Notes under the pieces: model-generated
The model's database searches: none
What the model saw: only the letters and a program-made list of their open reading frames with translations
What the model was told of the DNA's origin: nothing
In this document: piece after piece, positions 17,322 through 26,600 of the stretch
Numbering within the stretch: the first letter of the stretch is position 1
How the letters are laid out: each line of letters starts with the position of its first letter
Origin: JAJRXR01 sp041987545
Lineage (GTDB): Bacteria; Planctomycetota; Phycisphaerae; Phycisphaerales; UBA1924
Length of the DNA: 64,000 nt
Reading direction: 5' to 3'
Assembly (NCBI GenBank): GCA_041987545.1
Contig: JBHIWH010000005.1
Span: 224,940 to 288,939, forward strand
Translations under genes and position numbers: made by a program

Positions 17322-18338
17322 ATGGCACTCGACAGCACGGTGGTGATCGGATTGGACACTCCCCCGCCCGGGGCGGGGCTCGCCCAGGCGGCGGGCTGGA
17401 TCGCGGACCTCGTCCGCAATCGGCGCCGGCGCGTCGTCGTCGTCGCGGGGGCCTCGTGCCGCCAGCGGCGCGCGGGCATCGCCCGGGCCAACCGGATGTC
17501 CCCGACCACCGACGCGCATGATGTCGCGCTGGCGATGGTCCAGCCCGATCTGGACGCGGCCGAGGCCGTGGGCGAGGCGCTGCGCGCGGCCGGCCTGCGC
17601 GTCGAGGTGTCGTCGGGCGAGGGGCACGCGCCCTTGAGCCGGGGCGGGCCGCTCGATGCCGAACCGCGCTTGGTGGACGCGAGGGCGTACGCCGACGCGT
17701 TCGAACTCGGGTCCGAGGTCCTTGTGGTGCCCGCGAGCGTCGGGCGGGACTTCGACGGGCGGGTCACGAGCCTCGGGGACGAGGGCTCGACGCTGACGGC
17801 GGCCTTCGTCGCCCAGCGGCTGGCGCTGCCCCTGACGGTCCTTCGCGACATGGACGCGGAGTGGCGCGTGCCCCGCCGTGCGGCGCTGTTCGCGCGGCGC
17901 CACGGGCTGCGGTTCGACGTCGTCTCGCCGGGCGGGGCGCCGATCGCCCGGTTCGACCCGCTCGCGCCAGACGAGCCCTCGGGGCCCCGGCTGCGGGTCG
18001 CGCTGCTCGGGCTCGGGCGCGTCGGGATGGGCGTGTTCCAGAAGCTCGCGGGATCGCCCGAGAGCTACGAGATCGTCGGCGTCGCGCTCTCCTCGAGGGA
18101 CGCTCGGTTCGCGGGCGAGCTGCCGCCACGGCTGGTCTCGTTCGACGCGGGCGAGATCCTCTCGCGGCGGGCGGACGTGATCATCGACCTGACCGAGCCC
18201 GACGACCCGATGTCCGAGCTGGGCGACGAGGCGCGCCGGAGCGGGGCGAACGTCGTGCGTGGCTCGGGCTCGTGGTCGCCCGCGCCCAGGATCCCGATCT
18301 CGACCTGGCGAGCGGGCGCGAGCGCCGCGTCCGCGTGA
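17322..18338 (+). CDS. Aspartokinase/homoserine-dehydrogenase-like protein, truncated
   Basis: A 338-residue protein with two halves. Residues 1-200 look like a worn amino-acid-kinase fold: VVVVAGAS in place of the usual KFGG start, and a late LGDEGSTLTAAFVAQRLAL that matches the GRGGSDTTA motif region of aspartokinases. Residues ~225-320 are a Rossmann NAD-binding domain with LRVALLGLGRVGMGVFQKL, typical of homoserine dehydrogenase. The catalytic half of that enzyme is absent and the tail is low-complexity. AAGGAG upstream supports the start. It may be a regulatory or degenerate ThrA-like protein, or frameshifted near 18260-18290. Confidence 0.55.
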   Translation: MALDSTVVIGLDTPPPGAGLAQAAGWIADLVRNRRRRVVVVAGASCRQRRAGIARANRMSPTTDAHDVALAMVQPDLDAAEAVGEALRAAGLRVEVSSGEGHAPLSRGGPLDAEPRLVDARAYADAFELGSEVLVVPASVGRDFDGRVTSLGDEGSTLTAAFVAQRLALPLTVLRDMDAEWRVPRRAALFARRHGLRFDVVSPGGAPIARFDPLAPDEPSGPRLRVALLGLGRVGMGVFQKLAGSPESYEIVGVALSSRDARFAGELPPRLVSFDAGEILSRRADVIIDLTEPDDPMSELGDEARRSGANVVRGSGSWSPAPRIPISTWRAGASAASA

Positions 18339-18359
18339 ACCCGACGACCCTGGGGGCGA

Positions 18360-19178
18360 TCAGCCCCTCGCCGCACGGACCGCGGCGACCATCCGCTCGC
18401 ACGCCGCGGCGTCGAGCGGGTTGGACCAGAGCCCGTCCTGCTTGAGCGCCGAGCCGACGATGAGCGCGTCGGCGTGCTCGAGCAGGGCGGGCGTCCGTTC
18501 TGGGGTCACGCCCGAGCCGACCAGGACGGGCAGCGAGGTCGCGCCCCGGGCCTCGGCGAGGTCCCCGGGCGCGGTCGCCCGGCCCGTCGAGGCGCCGGTG
18601 ACAATAACGCCGTCGGCGCCGAAGAACTCGGCGGCGTGGACGCTCTCGGCCAGCGAGACGTCCGCCGTGATCGCGTGCGAGGCGTGCTTCTTCTTGACGT
18701 CGCAGAACACGGCGACGCCCTCGGCGCCGATCGACTTGCGGTACCTCAGCAGCTCGCCCGCCTCGGCCTTGGCCAGCAGTCCCTCGTCGGCGACGTGGGC
18801 GAAGACGAAGTTCTCGCACCGGATGAACGACGCGCCGACGGCGTGGGCGACGGCCAACGCCTGGCGGTTCCCGCCCGACAGGATCTGCACGCCCAGCGGG
18901 ACCTCGACCGCCCCGGCGACCTCGTGACCGGCGCGAGTCATGGCGGCGGTGGTCTCCGGGCCCAGCGCGTCGCCGTGGACGTACGGGCGGTCGTGCATGT
19001 TCTCGATGATGAGCGCGTCGAATCCGAGCGAGGCGAGCGTGCGGGCCTCCTCGCGGGCGATCGAGGCGATCTCGGCGACCGACGAGCCGTCGTGGGCGGG
19101 CGTGCCGGGCAGGGCGCGGACGTGCACCATGCCAACAAGGGCCTTGGCGGGCAGGGGGCTGGGCGTGGGGAAGGGCAT
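18360..19178 (-). CDS. BtpA/SgcQ family TIM-barrel protein
   Basis: A 272-residue cytoplasmic protein of the BtpA family (TIM barrel). BtpA affects photosystem I stability in cyanobacteria, and SgcQ is a sugar-related homologue in enterobacteria; in non-photosynthetic bacteria the role is unknown. Family signs: VGMVHVRALPGTP at the N-terminus, the DALIIENMHDRPY string, VAVFCDVKKKHASHAIT, and the phosphate-site-like SLPVLVGSGVTPE. Start at ATG 19178 with AGGAG 7 nt upstream. It is convergent with the aspartokinase-like gene and divergent from an HD protein. Confidence 0.88.
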   Translation of the reverse strand: MPFPTPSPLPAKALVGMVHVRALPGTPAHDGSSVAEIASIAREEARTLASLGFDALIIENMHDRPYVHGDALGPETTAAMTRAGHEVAGAVEVPLGVQILSGGNRQALAVAHAVGASFIRCENFVFAHVADEGLLAKAEAGELLRYRKSIGAEGVAVFCDVKKKHASHAITADVSLAESVHAAEFFGADGVIVTGASTGRATAPGDLAEARGATSLPVLVGSGVTPERTPALLEHADALIVGSALKQDGLWSNPLDAAACERMVAAVRAARG

Positions 19179-19226
19179 CGCGGGCTCCTGGTCGGGCAAT
19201 CGTACTCGCCCCGGTAGACTGGCTGC

Positions 19227-19811
19227 ATGCCTGAGACGACGATGACCGAGTCCGACGCCCGAGCGCTGATGGAGGAGTGGACGCAGAACCCGGCCCTGCG
19301 GGTGCACATGGAGTGCGTCGCGGCGAGCATGCGGGCGTACTCCAGGGAGCTGGCCCCGGGCGAGGAGGGGGACTGGGTCGTCTGCGGGCTGCTGCACGAC
19401 TTCGACTACGAGAAGCACCCGACCGAGGCCGAGCACCCGTTCGTGGGCGTGAAGCACCTGGAGTCGATCGGCGTCGGCGAGCCGATCAGGACGGCGATCC
19501 TCGGGCACGCGGCGTACTCGGGCGTGACCCGCGAGACGCCGATGGGGGTCGCGCTGTTCGCGGTGGACGAGCTGAGCGGGTTCATCGTCGCGTGCTCGAA
19601 GGTCAGGCCGGACGGCATCGCGTCGCTGGGCGCCAAGAGCGTGAAGAAGAAGCTCAAGGACAAGGCCTTCGCGGCGGCCGTCTCCCGCGAGGACATCGCG
19701 ACGGGGATCGAGGAACTGACTCCCCTGATGGGCGAGGGCTTTGATCTGACGGCCCACATCGAGCGGTGCATCGACGCGATACGGGGCGAGGCCGAGCGGC
19801 TCGGTCTGTAG
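19227..19811 (+). CDS. HD-domain hydrolase
   Basis: A 194-residue protein of the HD superfamily of metal-dependent phosphohydrolases. The metal ligands are visible as an early His (LRVHMECVAASM), the HD doublet in LLHDFDYEKHP, and a later His in ILGHAAYSG. The spacing is that of the small HDIG/YedJ-like proteins; substrate unknown, possibly a nucleotide or a phosphoester. A basic KSVKKKLKDK segment follows the core. It is divergent from btpA across 48 nt and convergent with the nucleoside transporter. Confidence 0.82.
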   Translation: MPETTMTESDARALMEEWTQNPALRVHMECVAASMRAYSRELAPGEEGDWVVCGLLHDFDYEKHPTEAEHPFVGVKHLESIGVGEPIRTAILGHAAYSGVTRETPMGVALFAVDELSGFIVACSKVRPDGIASLGAKSVKKKLKDKAFAAAVSREDIATGIEELTPLMGEGFDLTAHIERCIDAIRGEAERLGL

Positions 19812-19820
19812 CGTCGCCGG

Positions 19821-21122
19821 CTAGGACGCGATGAACAGGCCCGCGACGGCGGCGGTCATCCAGGACGCCAGCGCCCCGCCGAGCATGGCGCGGAATCCGA
19901 GCGAGACGAACTCGCGGCGCTTGCCCGGGGCGATGACGGAGAGGCCCCCGATCTGGATGGCGATGGAGGCGAAGTTGGCGAAGCCGCAGAGGGCGTAGGC
20001 GCCGATCTGCCCGGTGCGGGCGCTGAGCCTGGCGCCCTCGGGGTCGTTGAGCGCCTCGCCGAGGCGCATGTAGGCGATGAACTCGGTGAGGACGATCTTC
20101 TGGCCCATGAGCGAGCCGAAGGCGGTGCAATCCTTCCACTCGACGCCCATCGCCCAGGCCAGGGGCGTGAAGAGCCAGCCGAGGATCATCTCGATGCTGA
20201 GGGTCTCCCAGCCCGTGCCGTCGCGCATGTCGATGGGGTCCGGGTCGAGCTGGCCGCCCAGCCAGGCGAGCGGCATGTTGACCAGGGCGACGATGGAGAC
20301 GAAGGCGATGATCATCGCGACGATGTTGAGGGCGAGCTTCATCCCGTCGGTCGCGCCGGCGGCGGCGGCGTCGAGGGCGTTGACGTGCGGGCGCTCGATC
20401 TCGGCCATGCGGACGGCCTCGTCCATCGGGTCCTCGGTCTCGGGGACCATGACCTTGGCAATCACGAAGGCGGCGGGCGCGGACATCAGGCTCGCGGTCA
20501 GCAGGTGACGGATGAACAGCTCGCGCGAGGCGTCGTCGGTCCCGCCGAGCATGCCGACGTAGACGACGAGCACCGAGCCGGCGATGGTCGCGAACCCCCC
20601 CACCATCAGCGTCATGATCTGCGAGCGGGTCATGCGGTCGATGTAGGGCTTGACGCACAGGGGCGCCTCGGTCTGCCCGACAAAGACGTTGGCCGCCATC
20701 GCCAGCGCCTCGGCGCCGGTCACGCCCATCGTCCGGCGCAGCACCCAGGCCAGGGCGGCGATCAGCCGTTGCATCACGCCCACGTGGTACAGCAGGCTCA
20801 TGAGCGAGGCGAAGAAGATGACGATCGCCATGGCGTGGATGGCGAAGACGAACCCCTCGCCGTTCTCGCCCAGGTCGGCCAGCCCGCCCCAGACGAACTC
20901 GGTGCCGGCCTGTGCCGAGGAGATCGCGTCGTTGATGAGCGAGGCGAGGCCGTCGAAGAGTTGGACGACGCCGGGGGTCTTGAGCAGGAGGACCGCGAGG
21001 GCGAGTTGGAGCGCGAGCCCGCCGACGATGATCCGCCAGGGCACGCGGCGGCGCTCGGTGGACATCGCCCACGCGATGGCGATGAGCACGAGCACGCCGA
21101 GGATGCCGACCGGTGATCCCAT
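19821..21122 (-). CDS. Concentrative nucleoside transporter (CNT family)
   Basis: A 433-residue membrane protein of the NupC/CNT family, which imports nucleosides with H+ or Na+. Typical strings are the central EALAMAANVFVGQTEAPLCV and TRSQIMTLMVGGFATIAGSVL, and the C-terminal LTEFIAYMRL...TGQIGAYALCGFANFASIAIQIGG. Length fits the family (about 400-430). The divergent neighbour at 21197 looks like a uridine kinase, so uptake and phosphorylation of nucleosides may be coordinated from the shared 74-nt promoter region. Confidence 0.93.
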   Translation of the reverse strand: MGSPVGILGVLVLIAIAWAMSTERRRVPWRIIVGGLALQLALAVLLLKTPGVVQLFDGLASLINDAISSAQAGTEFVWGGLADLGENGEGFVFAIHAMAIVIFFASLMSLLYHVGVMQRLIAALAWVLRRTMGVTGAEALAMAANVFVGQTEAPLCVKPYIDRMTRSQIMTLMVGGFATIAGSVLVVYVGMLGGTDDASRELFIRHLLTASLMSAPAAFVIAKVMVPETEDPMDEAVRMAEIERPHVNALDAAAAGATDGMKLALNIVAMIIAFVSIVALVNMPLAWLGGQLDPDPIDMRDGTGWETLSIEMILGWLFTPLAWAMGVEWKDCTAFGSLMGQKIVLTEFIAYMRLGEALNDPEGARLSARTGQIGAYALCGFANFASIAIQIGGLSVIAPGKRREFVSLGFRAMLGGALASWMTAAVAGLFIAS

Positions 21123-21196
21123 GGCGTATTCCCAGGGGGCGCGGGGCGGCGAGCCTACCCGACCGGGTCGGTCTCGGCGAGCTAGCCTTGGCCGCG

Positions 21197-21808
21197 ATGA
21201 CCGCCGCCCGCAAGGCCCAACCCGAGCGTGTGCCCCTGCACGCGGCCCCGGACGCGATCCGCGGTCGGCTGGCCGGCGGGACGGGCGTGGTCGGGATCAC
21301 GGGCCCGGTCGGCGCGGGCAAGTCCACGCTCGCGGACCGGCTGGCGCCGGGGTCCGGTGGCGTCGTGCTCCGCACCGATGACTACCTGCCCGATTACGAC
21401 TCGCTGCCCGAGCACGAACGCGACCTGCCCGAGCGGGCCGACCTCGCTCTGCTCGGCGAGCATCTGCGGGAGCTGGCCTCGGGGCGCCCGGTGGAGGCGC
21501 CGACCTGGTGCTTCAAGGAGCACCGCCGGACCGGGACGCGTGTGATTGAACCGGCCGGACTCATCGTGTGCGAGGGGATCCACGCGCTGCACCCGACGGT
21601 CGCCGATGCGTACGACGTGCGGGTGTTCGTGGAGGCGGCGGCGGACGTTCGCTGGGGCCGGTGGGAGCGGATCGAGACCGAGGCCGAGCGTGGCTGGGGG
21701 GTGGAGGCGGCGCGGCGGTACTTCGACGAGGTCGCGGAGCCGACGTTCCGGGCCCGCGCCGAGGTGTACCGGGCGCTGGCGCACCTGATCGTCGAGAACG
21801 ACCGCTAG
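21197..21808 (+). CDS. Uridine-kinase-like P-loop kinase
   Basis: A 203-residue P-loop protein of the uridine kinase / phosphoribulokinase superfamily. The Walker A loop GPVGAGKS is at 36-43; LRTDDYLPDYDSLPEHERDLPERADL follows the UK/PRK pattern in which Asp residues hold the acceptor; VCEGIHALHP matches the EGxxA strand. ATG 21197 gives the normal family start. Nucleoside phosphorylation is supported by the divergent CNT nucleoside transporter, but the substrate is not shown. Confidence 0.8.
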   Translation: MTAARKAQPERVPLHAAPDAIRGRLAGGTGVVGITGPVGAGKSTLADRLAPGSGGVVLRTDDYLPDYDSLPEHERDLPERADLALLGEHLRELASGRPVEAPTWCFKEHRRTGTRVIEPAGLIVCEGIHALHPTVADAYDVRVFVEAAADVRWGRWERIETEAERGWGVEAARRYFDEVAEPTFRARAEVYRALAHLIVENDR

Positions 21809-21841
21809 ACTCGGGGCGGATCCGGAGCCCAGGAGGTCGCC

Positions 21842-23758
21842 GTGCGTCGATTCGTGCTGCTTGTGCTGTTGCTGCTCGCACCCCCCGCCATGGCCGCCGA
21901 GCCGCGAGTGGAATACGTCGTCCACCTGGACCGCCCCCAAACCCAGACGCTGCGTGTCGAGCTGATCCTGCGGGACGTCGAGCGGGGCGTGGTCGAGCTG
22001 GTCATGCCGACCTGGCGCCCCGGGCGGTACTTCATCCATGATCCCTCGGGCACGGTCCGCTGGTTCCGCGCGACGGACGGCTCTGGCGAGCCGCTCGGGT
22101 GGGAGAAGGTCCGCAAGAACCACTGGCGCGTGACGACCGGCGGGGCGGGCGAGGTCCGTGCCGAGTACGAGCTATACGCCAACTCGATCAACGACCGGAC
22201 GCGGCACGTGGACGAGACGCACGCGTTTCTCTCGGGCTCGTCCGTGTTCCTGTTCGACCCCGAGCGACGAGCCGAGTCGGCGACCGTCCGCATCGAGGCG
22301 CCCGACGGCTGGCGGGTGGGCACGGGCCTGGAGCCCGCGGGCGACGACCCCCGCGTGCTGCTCGCGCCCGACTACGACATCCTCGTGGACTCGCCGATCG
22401 AGGTGGGCGAGCAGGAGGTGATCGGGTTCGACGTCCTGGGAGTCCCCCACGAGATCGTGATCTGGGGCGAATGGCGTTGGGAGGGCGACCGGCTCGTCGA
22501 GGACTTCTCGAAGATCGTCGAGGAGCAGGCGGCGATCTTCGGCGGTCTGCCCTACGAGCGGTACGTCTTCCTCGTGCACGTCGGCGACGGCCTCGGCGGC
22601 GGGACCGAGCACTACAACTCGACGATCATGCAGACGCGGCCGAGCAGCTTCGAGTCCGCGGATCGGTACGAGGGCTTCCTCGGGCTTGTGAGCCACGAGT
22701 TCTTCCACACGTGGAACGTCAAGCGGCTCCGCCCGGCCGGGATCAACCCGTACGACTACGACCGAGAGAACTACACCAAGCTGCTGTGGGTCGCCGAGGG
22801 GACGACGAGCTACTACGACGATCTGACGCTCGTCCGCACGGGACAGATCGACGTCGGCGAGTACCTGGACCGAGTGGGCGGCTCGATGAGCTCGCTCTCG
22901 CGGCAGGTCGGGCGCCACGCGCAGAGCCTCGAGGAGTCCAGCTTCGACGCGTGGGTGAAGTTCACGAAGCGGACGCCGGACTACGGCAACATCGGGATCA
23001 GCTTCTACCAGAAGGGCGCCCTGGTCAGCCTGCTGCTGGACCTCGAGCTGCGCCGGCGGACCGGGGGCGAAGCCACGCTCGACGACGTGATGCGCTCCCT
23101 GTTCGAGCGGTTCCCGCTGGAGGGACCGGGGTTCACGCCCGAGGACCTGATCAGTGTGGTCGAAGAGCTGTCGGGCTCGGACTTCGGCGCATTCTTTGAG
23201 GGCTACGTCGCCGGCACGGCCGAGCTTGATTACGCCGACGTGCTCGACATGGTCGGGCTGGAGCTGACGTTCAAGCCCAACGCCGACCCGTGGGTCCCCG
23301 CGATCGAGTCAGACGACGACGAGGAGGGCGACGACGACGCGCAAGGCGGGGACGAGTACCGCGAGCGGCCCGCGCTCGGGCTCTCGCTGAACGGCTCGGG
23401 CATCGTTCGTTCGGTCCGCGAGGACGGGCCGGCGTTCGGCGCCGGGATCATCGAGGGCGACGAGCTGCTCGCGATCGACGGGGAGCGCGTCGCGGGCTCG
23501 GACGCGCGGGGCCCGCTGCGGGACGCCGAGCCGGGCGACGAGGTGACGCTGCTGATCGCGCGGCGCGGCCGCGTGTTCGAGCGGACCGTCACGCTCGGCG
23601 CCGAGCCGGACGGCAAGTGGGTCCTGTCCAAGATCGACGAGCCCACCGGCGAGCAAGAGGAGGCCTTCGAGGCTTGGCTCCATCAGCCCTGGTCGGGGGA
23701 CGACGAGGACGACGCCTCGGCGGAGGCGGACGCGGCGGACGGCGACGACGCCGACTGA
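21842..23758 (+). CDS. M61 glycyl-aminopeptidase-type metallopeptidase with PDZ domain
   Basis: A 638-residue secreted peptidase starting at GTG 21842 with AGGAGG 5 nt upstream. Residues 1-19 are a signal peptide (cleavage after AMA). The gluzincin motif is HEFFH (285-289) with the second zinc Glu at 319 in WVAEGTTSYY, as in family M61. A PDZ domain spans about 500-590 (ALGLSLNGSGIVRSVREDGPAFGAGI...GDELLAIDG), interrupted before by an acidic Asp/Glu loop. The C-terminus is an acidic Ala/Asp tail. Role: trimming of peptides in the periplasm, by family. Confidence 0.92.
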   Translation: MRRFVLLVLLLLAPPAMAAEPRVEYVVHLDRPQTQTLRVELILRDVERGVVELVMPTWRPGRYFIHDPSGTVRWFRATDGSGEPLGWEKVRKNHWRVTTGGAGEVRAEYELYANSINDRTRHVDETHAFLSGSSVFLFDPERRAESATVRIEAPDGWRVGTGLEPAGDDPRVLLAPDYDILVDSPIEVGEQEVIGFDVLGVPHEIVIWGEWRWEGDRLVEDFSKIVEEQAAIFGGLPYERYVFLVHVGDGLGGGTEHYNSTIMQTRPSSFESADRYEGFLGLVSHEFFHTWNVKRLRPAGINPYDYDRENYTKLLWVAEGTTSYYDDLTLVRTGQIDVGEYLDRVGGSMSSLSRQVGRHAQSLEESSFDAWVKFTKRTPDYGNIGISFYQKGALVSLLLDLELRRRTGGEATLDDVMRSLFERFPLEGPGFTPEDLISVVEELSGSDFGAFFEGYVAGTAELDYADVLDMVGLELTFKPNADPWVPAIESDDDEEGDDDAQGGDEYRERPALGLSLNGSGIVRSVREDGPAFGAGIIEGDELLAIDGERVAGSDARGPLRDAEPGDEVTLLIARRGRVFERTVTLGAEPDGKWVLSKIDEPTGEQEEAFEAWLHQPWSGDDEDDASAEADAADGDDAD

Positions 23759-23994
23759 GCCGCGGGCGACCACGCGAGCCAGGACCGGACCGAGATCACG
23801 AGCACGACGGCGTTGATCGCGATGCCGGGGGCAGACACGGGCTCGAGCCGCGCGTTGAAGACGATCCAGGCGAGGGCGGCGCCGGCGGACCAGAGGAAGC
23901 CGTCGCGCTTGTGCCGGGCCAGCCGCCAGAGCATGACGACCATGCAGAGGCCCGCGATCCAGTCCACGCCGTCGTGCCCGAGGAAGAAGTCCAT
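23683..23994 (-). CDS. Small three-helix membrane protein
   Basis: A 103-residue hypothetical protein with three hydrophobic segments (about 11-25, 33-50, 54-75) and a Ser/Ala/Glu-rich C-terminal tail. The hydrophobic pattern and ordinary codon use support it as a real gene, but no ribosome site is clear. Its 3' end overlaps the M61 peptidase 3' end by 76 nt on the opposite strand, and the overlapping part encodes the low-complexity tail of both proteins. Function unknown. Confidence 0.5.
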   Translation of the reverse strand: MDFFLGHDGVDWIAGLCMVVMLWRLARHKRDGFLWSAGAALAWIVFNARLEPVSAPGIAINAVVLVISVRSWLAWSPAAQSASSPSAASASAEASSSSSPDQG

Positions 23995-24123
23995 GGGGCG
24001 AGGATAGGGAGGGGCGGGGGCCGGTCCTGGGGCGTGGCCCGGGGGCGTTGACTTGTGGGGAAACCGGGCGTGCCCTACGCTCGCCGGACGCCGCCCGCCT
24101 CAGGGCCCCGAGCAGGAGCGACG

Positions 24124-25731
24124 ATGGCCGAGCACACGTACCGCACGACGCCGGACCAGACGCTGACCCGGATGCCCGGGGGCGTGCCGTTCATCATCGG
24201 CAACGAGCTGGCCGAGCGGTTCAGCTTCTACGGGATGAAGGGGATCCTGGTCATCTTCATGACCACGTACCTCCTGGGCGCCGACGGCGAGCTCGCGACG
24301 ATGAACCGCGAGGAGGCCCTGACCGTCTACCACAACTTCACGGGCAGCGCGTATTTCTTCCCGATCATCGGCGCCCTGCTCGCCGACGTCTTCCTCGGCA
24401 AGTACCGCACGATCCTGTACCTCAGCCTGCTGTACTGCGTCGGGCACGGCTGCCTGGCGATGATGGACATCGCCCCGCACACGATGGGCATCGGGATGAA
24501 GCCCTGGCTCTTCGCCGGGCTCGCGTGCATCGCCATGGGCTCGGGCGCCATCAAGCCCTGCGTGTCCGCCCACGTGGGCGACCAGTTCGGCAAGGGCAAC
24601 CAGAACCTGCTGACACAGGTCTTCAACTGGTTCTACTTCTCGATCAACATCGGCGCGGCCACGTCCATGATCCTCACGCCCATGTTCCTCGAGGGATTCA
24701 AGATCGGCGAGAACCCCGAGACGGGCGAGGCGATCACGTTCGGCGGGCCCTGGCTCGCGTTCGGCACGCCCGGCGTGCTCATGGCGATCGCGACCTTCGT
24801 CTTCTGGCTCGGGCGGAACAGGTTCATCCACGTTCCCCCGGGCGGGATCGGGTTCCTGAAGGAGACCTTCAGCGCCGACGGGCGTCGGGCGGTCTTCAAC
24901 CTGCTGCCGCTGTTCCTGATCTTCGTGCCCATCTTCTGGGCGATCTTCGACCAGACCGGCTCGGCGTGGGTGCTCCAGTCCGAGCAGATGAACCGGAACT
25001 TCGTCGGCCACGAGTGGCTGCCCGCGCAGATCCAGGCCGTCAACCCGATCCTGATCCTCACGGGCATCCCGATCTTCACGTACCTCATCTACCCGCTCAT
25101 GGGCAAGTTCTTCCGAGTCACGCCCCTCCGGAAGGTCGGGATCGGGTTCGTGCTGACCGCCGGGGCGTTCGCGGTGTCGGCGATGATCGAGACCTGGATC
25201 CAGGCGGGCTCGGGCCCGGTGATCGCCGAGCTCTGGGCCGCGATGGGCCAGACGGGCGAGGCGCCGACACAGCTCAAGGACGTCGTGCTGCGGGCTAAGG
25301 AGCTGGGCTGGACCGCCGAGCAGCTCGCCCCGTACATGGAGCCGCTGCCCAACGTCGGCTGGCAGTTCCTTGCCTACATCATCCTGACCAGCGGCGAGAT
25401 CATGGTCTCGATCGTCTGCCTCGAGTTCGCCTACACCCAGAGCCCGAAGAAGATGAAGAGCTTCATCATGGGCATCTACTTCCTGGGCGTCTCGCTGGGC
25501 AACTTCTACGTCGCGGGCGTCAACTTCTTCATGGACCAGACCCGGGACGAGGCGGGCAACACGCCGCTGGACGGGCCCAACTACTACTGGTTCTTCGCCG
25601 GGCTGATGATGTTCGCGTTCCTGATCTACCTCGTGTGGACCAAGACCTACAAGGGACGGACGTACATCCAGGGCGTGGACGAGGAGATCGCCGAGGCCCA
25701 GGCCGAGGCGCAGGCGCCGGACGCACGCTGA
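24124..25731 (+). CDS. POT-family proton-dependent oligopeptide transporter
   Basis: A 535-residue membrane transporter of the POT/PTR2 family that imports di- and tripeptides with protons. The family signature NELAERFSFYGMKGIL (the ExxER proton-coupling motif) is at the start of helix 1, and FNWFYFSINIGA matches PTR signature 2. The start at 24124 has AGGAG 5 nt upstream and gives the normal N-terminus. Long C-terminal helices and the insert between helices 9 and 10 are typical of planctomycete members. It lies near the M61 peptidase, consistent with use of peptides. Confidence 0.93.
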   Translation: MAEHTYRTTPDQTLTRMPGGVPFIIGNELAERFSFYGMKGILVIFMTTYLLGADGELATMNREEALTVYHNFTGSAYFFPIIGALLADVFLGKYRTILYLSLLYCVGHGCLAMMDIAPHTMGIGMKPWLFAGLACIAMGSGAIKPCVSAHVGDQFGKGNQNLLTQVFNWFYFSINIGAATSMILTPMFLEGFKIGENPETGEAITFGGPWLAFGTPGVLMAIATFVFWLGRNRFIHVPPGGIGFLKETFSADGRRAVFNLLPLFLIFVPIFWAIFDQTGSAWVLQSEQMNRNFVGHEWLPAQIQAVNPILILTGIPIFTYLIYPLMGKFFRVTPLRKVGIGFVLTAGAFAVSAMIETWIQAGSGPVIAELWAAMGQTGEAPTQLKDVVLRAKELGWTAEQLAPYMEPLPNVGWQFLAYIILTSGEIMVSIVCLEFAYTQSPKKMKSFIMGIYFLGVSLGNFYVAGVNFFMDQTRDEAGNTPLDGPNYYWFFAGLMMFAFLIYLVWTKTYKGRTYIQGVDEEIAEAQAEAQAPDAR

Positions 25732-25771
25732 GGTGAGTCGGTCGGTCTCGGGGCGGCTCGGGTGGTCTCGG

Positions 25772-26563
25772 TCAGCCGGGGTTCGGCGCCGGCGCGGCCT
25801 GCGCGTCGGGCTCGGCGGGTGTCTCGGCCCTCGGCGTCGGCGGGCCCAGCTCGGACTTCGCGCTGGCGTACGCCCCGTCCAGGAGCGACCCGAGGGCGAC
25901 GGCGATCAGGATCAAGCCGTGCGCCAGCACGACGATGCCCAGCTCCACCCGCGGCAGGCGGTTGGCGCCCCAGACGACGAGCGCGTAGGCGACCGCCGCC
26001 AGCACCAGCTCGTCGATCCGCCCCGGGATCGGGATCGTCAGGTTCGCCACGAGGGCGAAGGCCCCGACCGCGACGAGCATGCGGGCCACACCCAGCTCCG
26101 CCCGCCCCAGCTCGCGCCCCACGACCTTCGACGCGATGAGCAGGGCGGCGAAGCCCGTGATCGTGTGCAGCAGCGTCATGTACAGGACGTAGAAGACAGC
26201 CAACGTCGCGTCGGAGAAGCCGGCGCCCTGCAGGCCCGAGATGCGGACCGCCGCGGCGACCATCGCGGCCACCAGCAGGATCGCCCCGACGATCCCGGCG
26301 ACCTTCGGCCCGCCGAGGCCCGGGCGGACGAGGGGCGCCTCGTCCTTGTCCTCCTCGTGGTCCTTCGCCTTCTTCTTGGGGGCGGGCTCGGCCTCGGCGC
26401 TGGGCTCGGGCGCCGGCCTGGGCCGGGGCGGCGGCGCGGGCTTGGACTCCTCGGGCTCGATCTCGATCAGGTCGTCGGCGTCCCGATCGCCCGGGAGGCG
26501 GATCGCGTCCTCGTCGGGGGTGTTGGCAGCCTCGTCGCGCTTGGGCTCACCGTGCTCGCTCAT
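25772..26563 (-). CDS. Membrane protein with acidic/Pro-rich cytoplasmic N-terminus
   Basis: A 263-residue protein not recognised as a named family. Residues 1-80 are charged and Pro/Glu/Lys-rich (DDLIEIEPEESKPAPPPRPRP), then come about five hydrophobic segments between 85 and 240, and a Pro/Ala tail. No catalytic motif is seen. It lies downstream of the M50 protease gene in the same direction (37-nt gap) and may be cotranscribed. Confidence 0.7.
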   Translation of the reverse strand: MSEHGEPKRDEAANTPDEDAIRLPGDRDADDLIEIEPEESKPAPPPRPRPAPEPSAEAEPAPKKKAKDHEEDKDEAPLVRPGLGGPKVAGIVGAILLVAAMVAAAVRISGLQGAGFSDATLAVFYVLYMTLLHTITGFAALLIASKVVGRELGRAELGVARMLVAVGAFALVANLTIPIPGRIDELVLAAVAYALVVWGANRLPRVELGIVVLAHGLILIAVALGSLLDGAYASAKSELGPPTPRAETPAEPDAQAAPAPNPG

Positions 26564-26600
26564 CGGTCCGTCTCCTTGGCCCGGCGCCCCCGGGCCCGCC

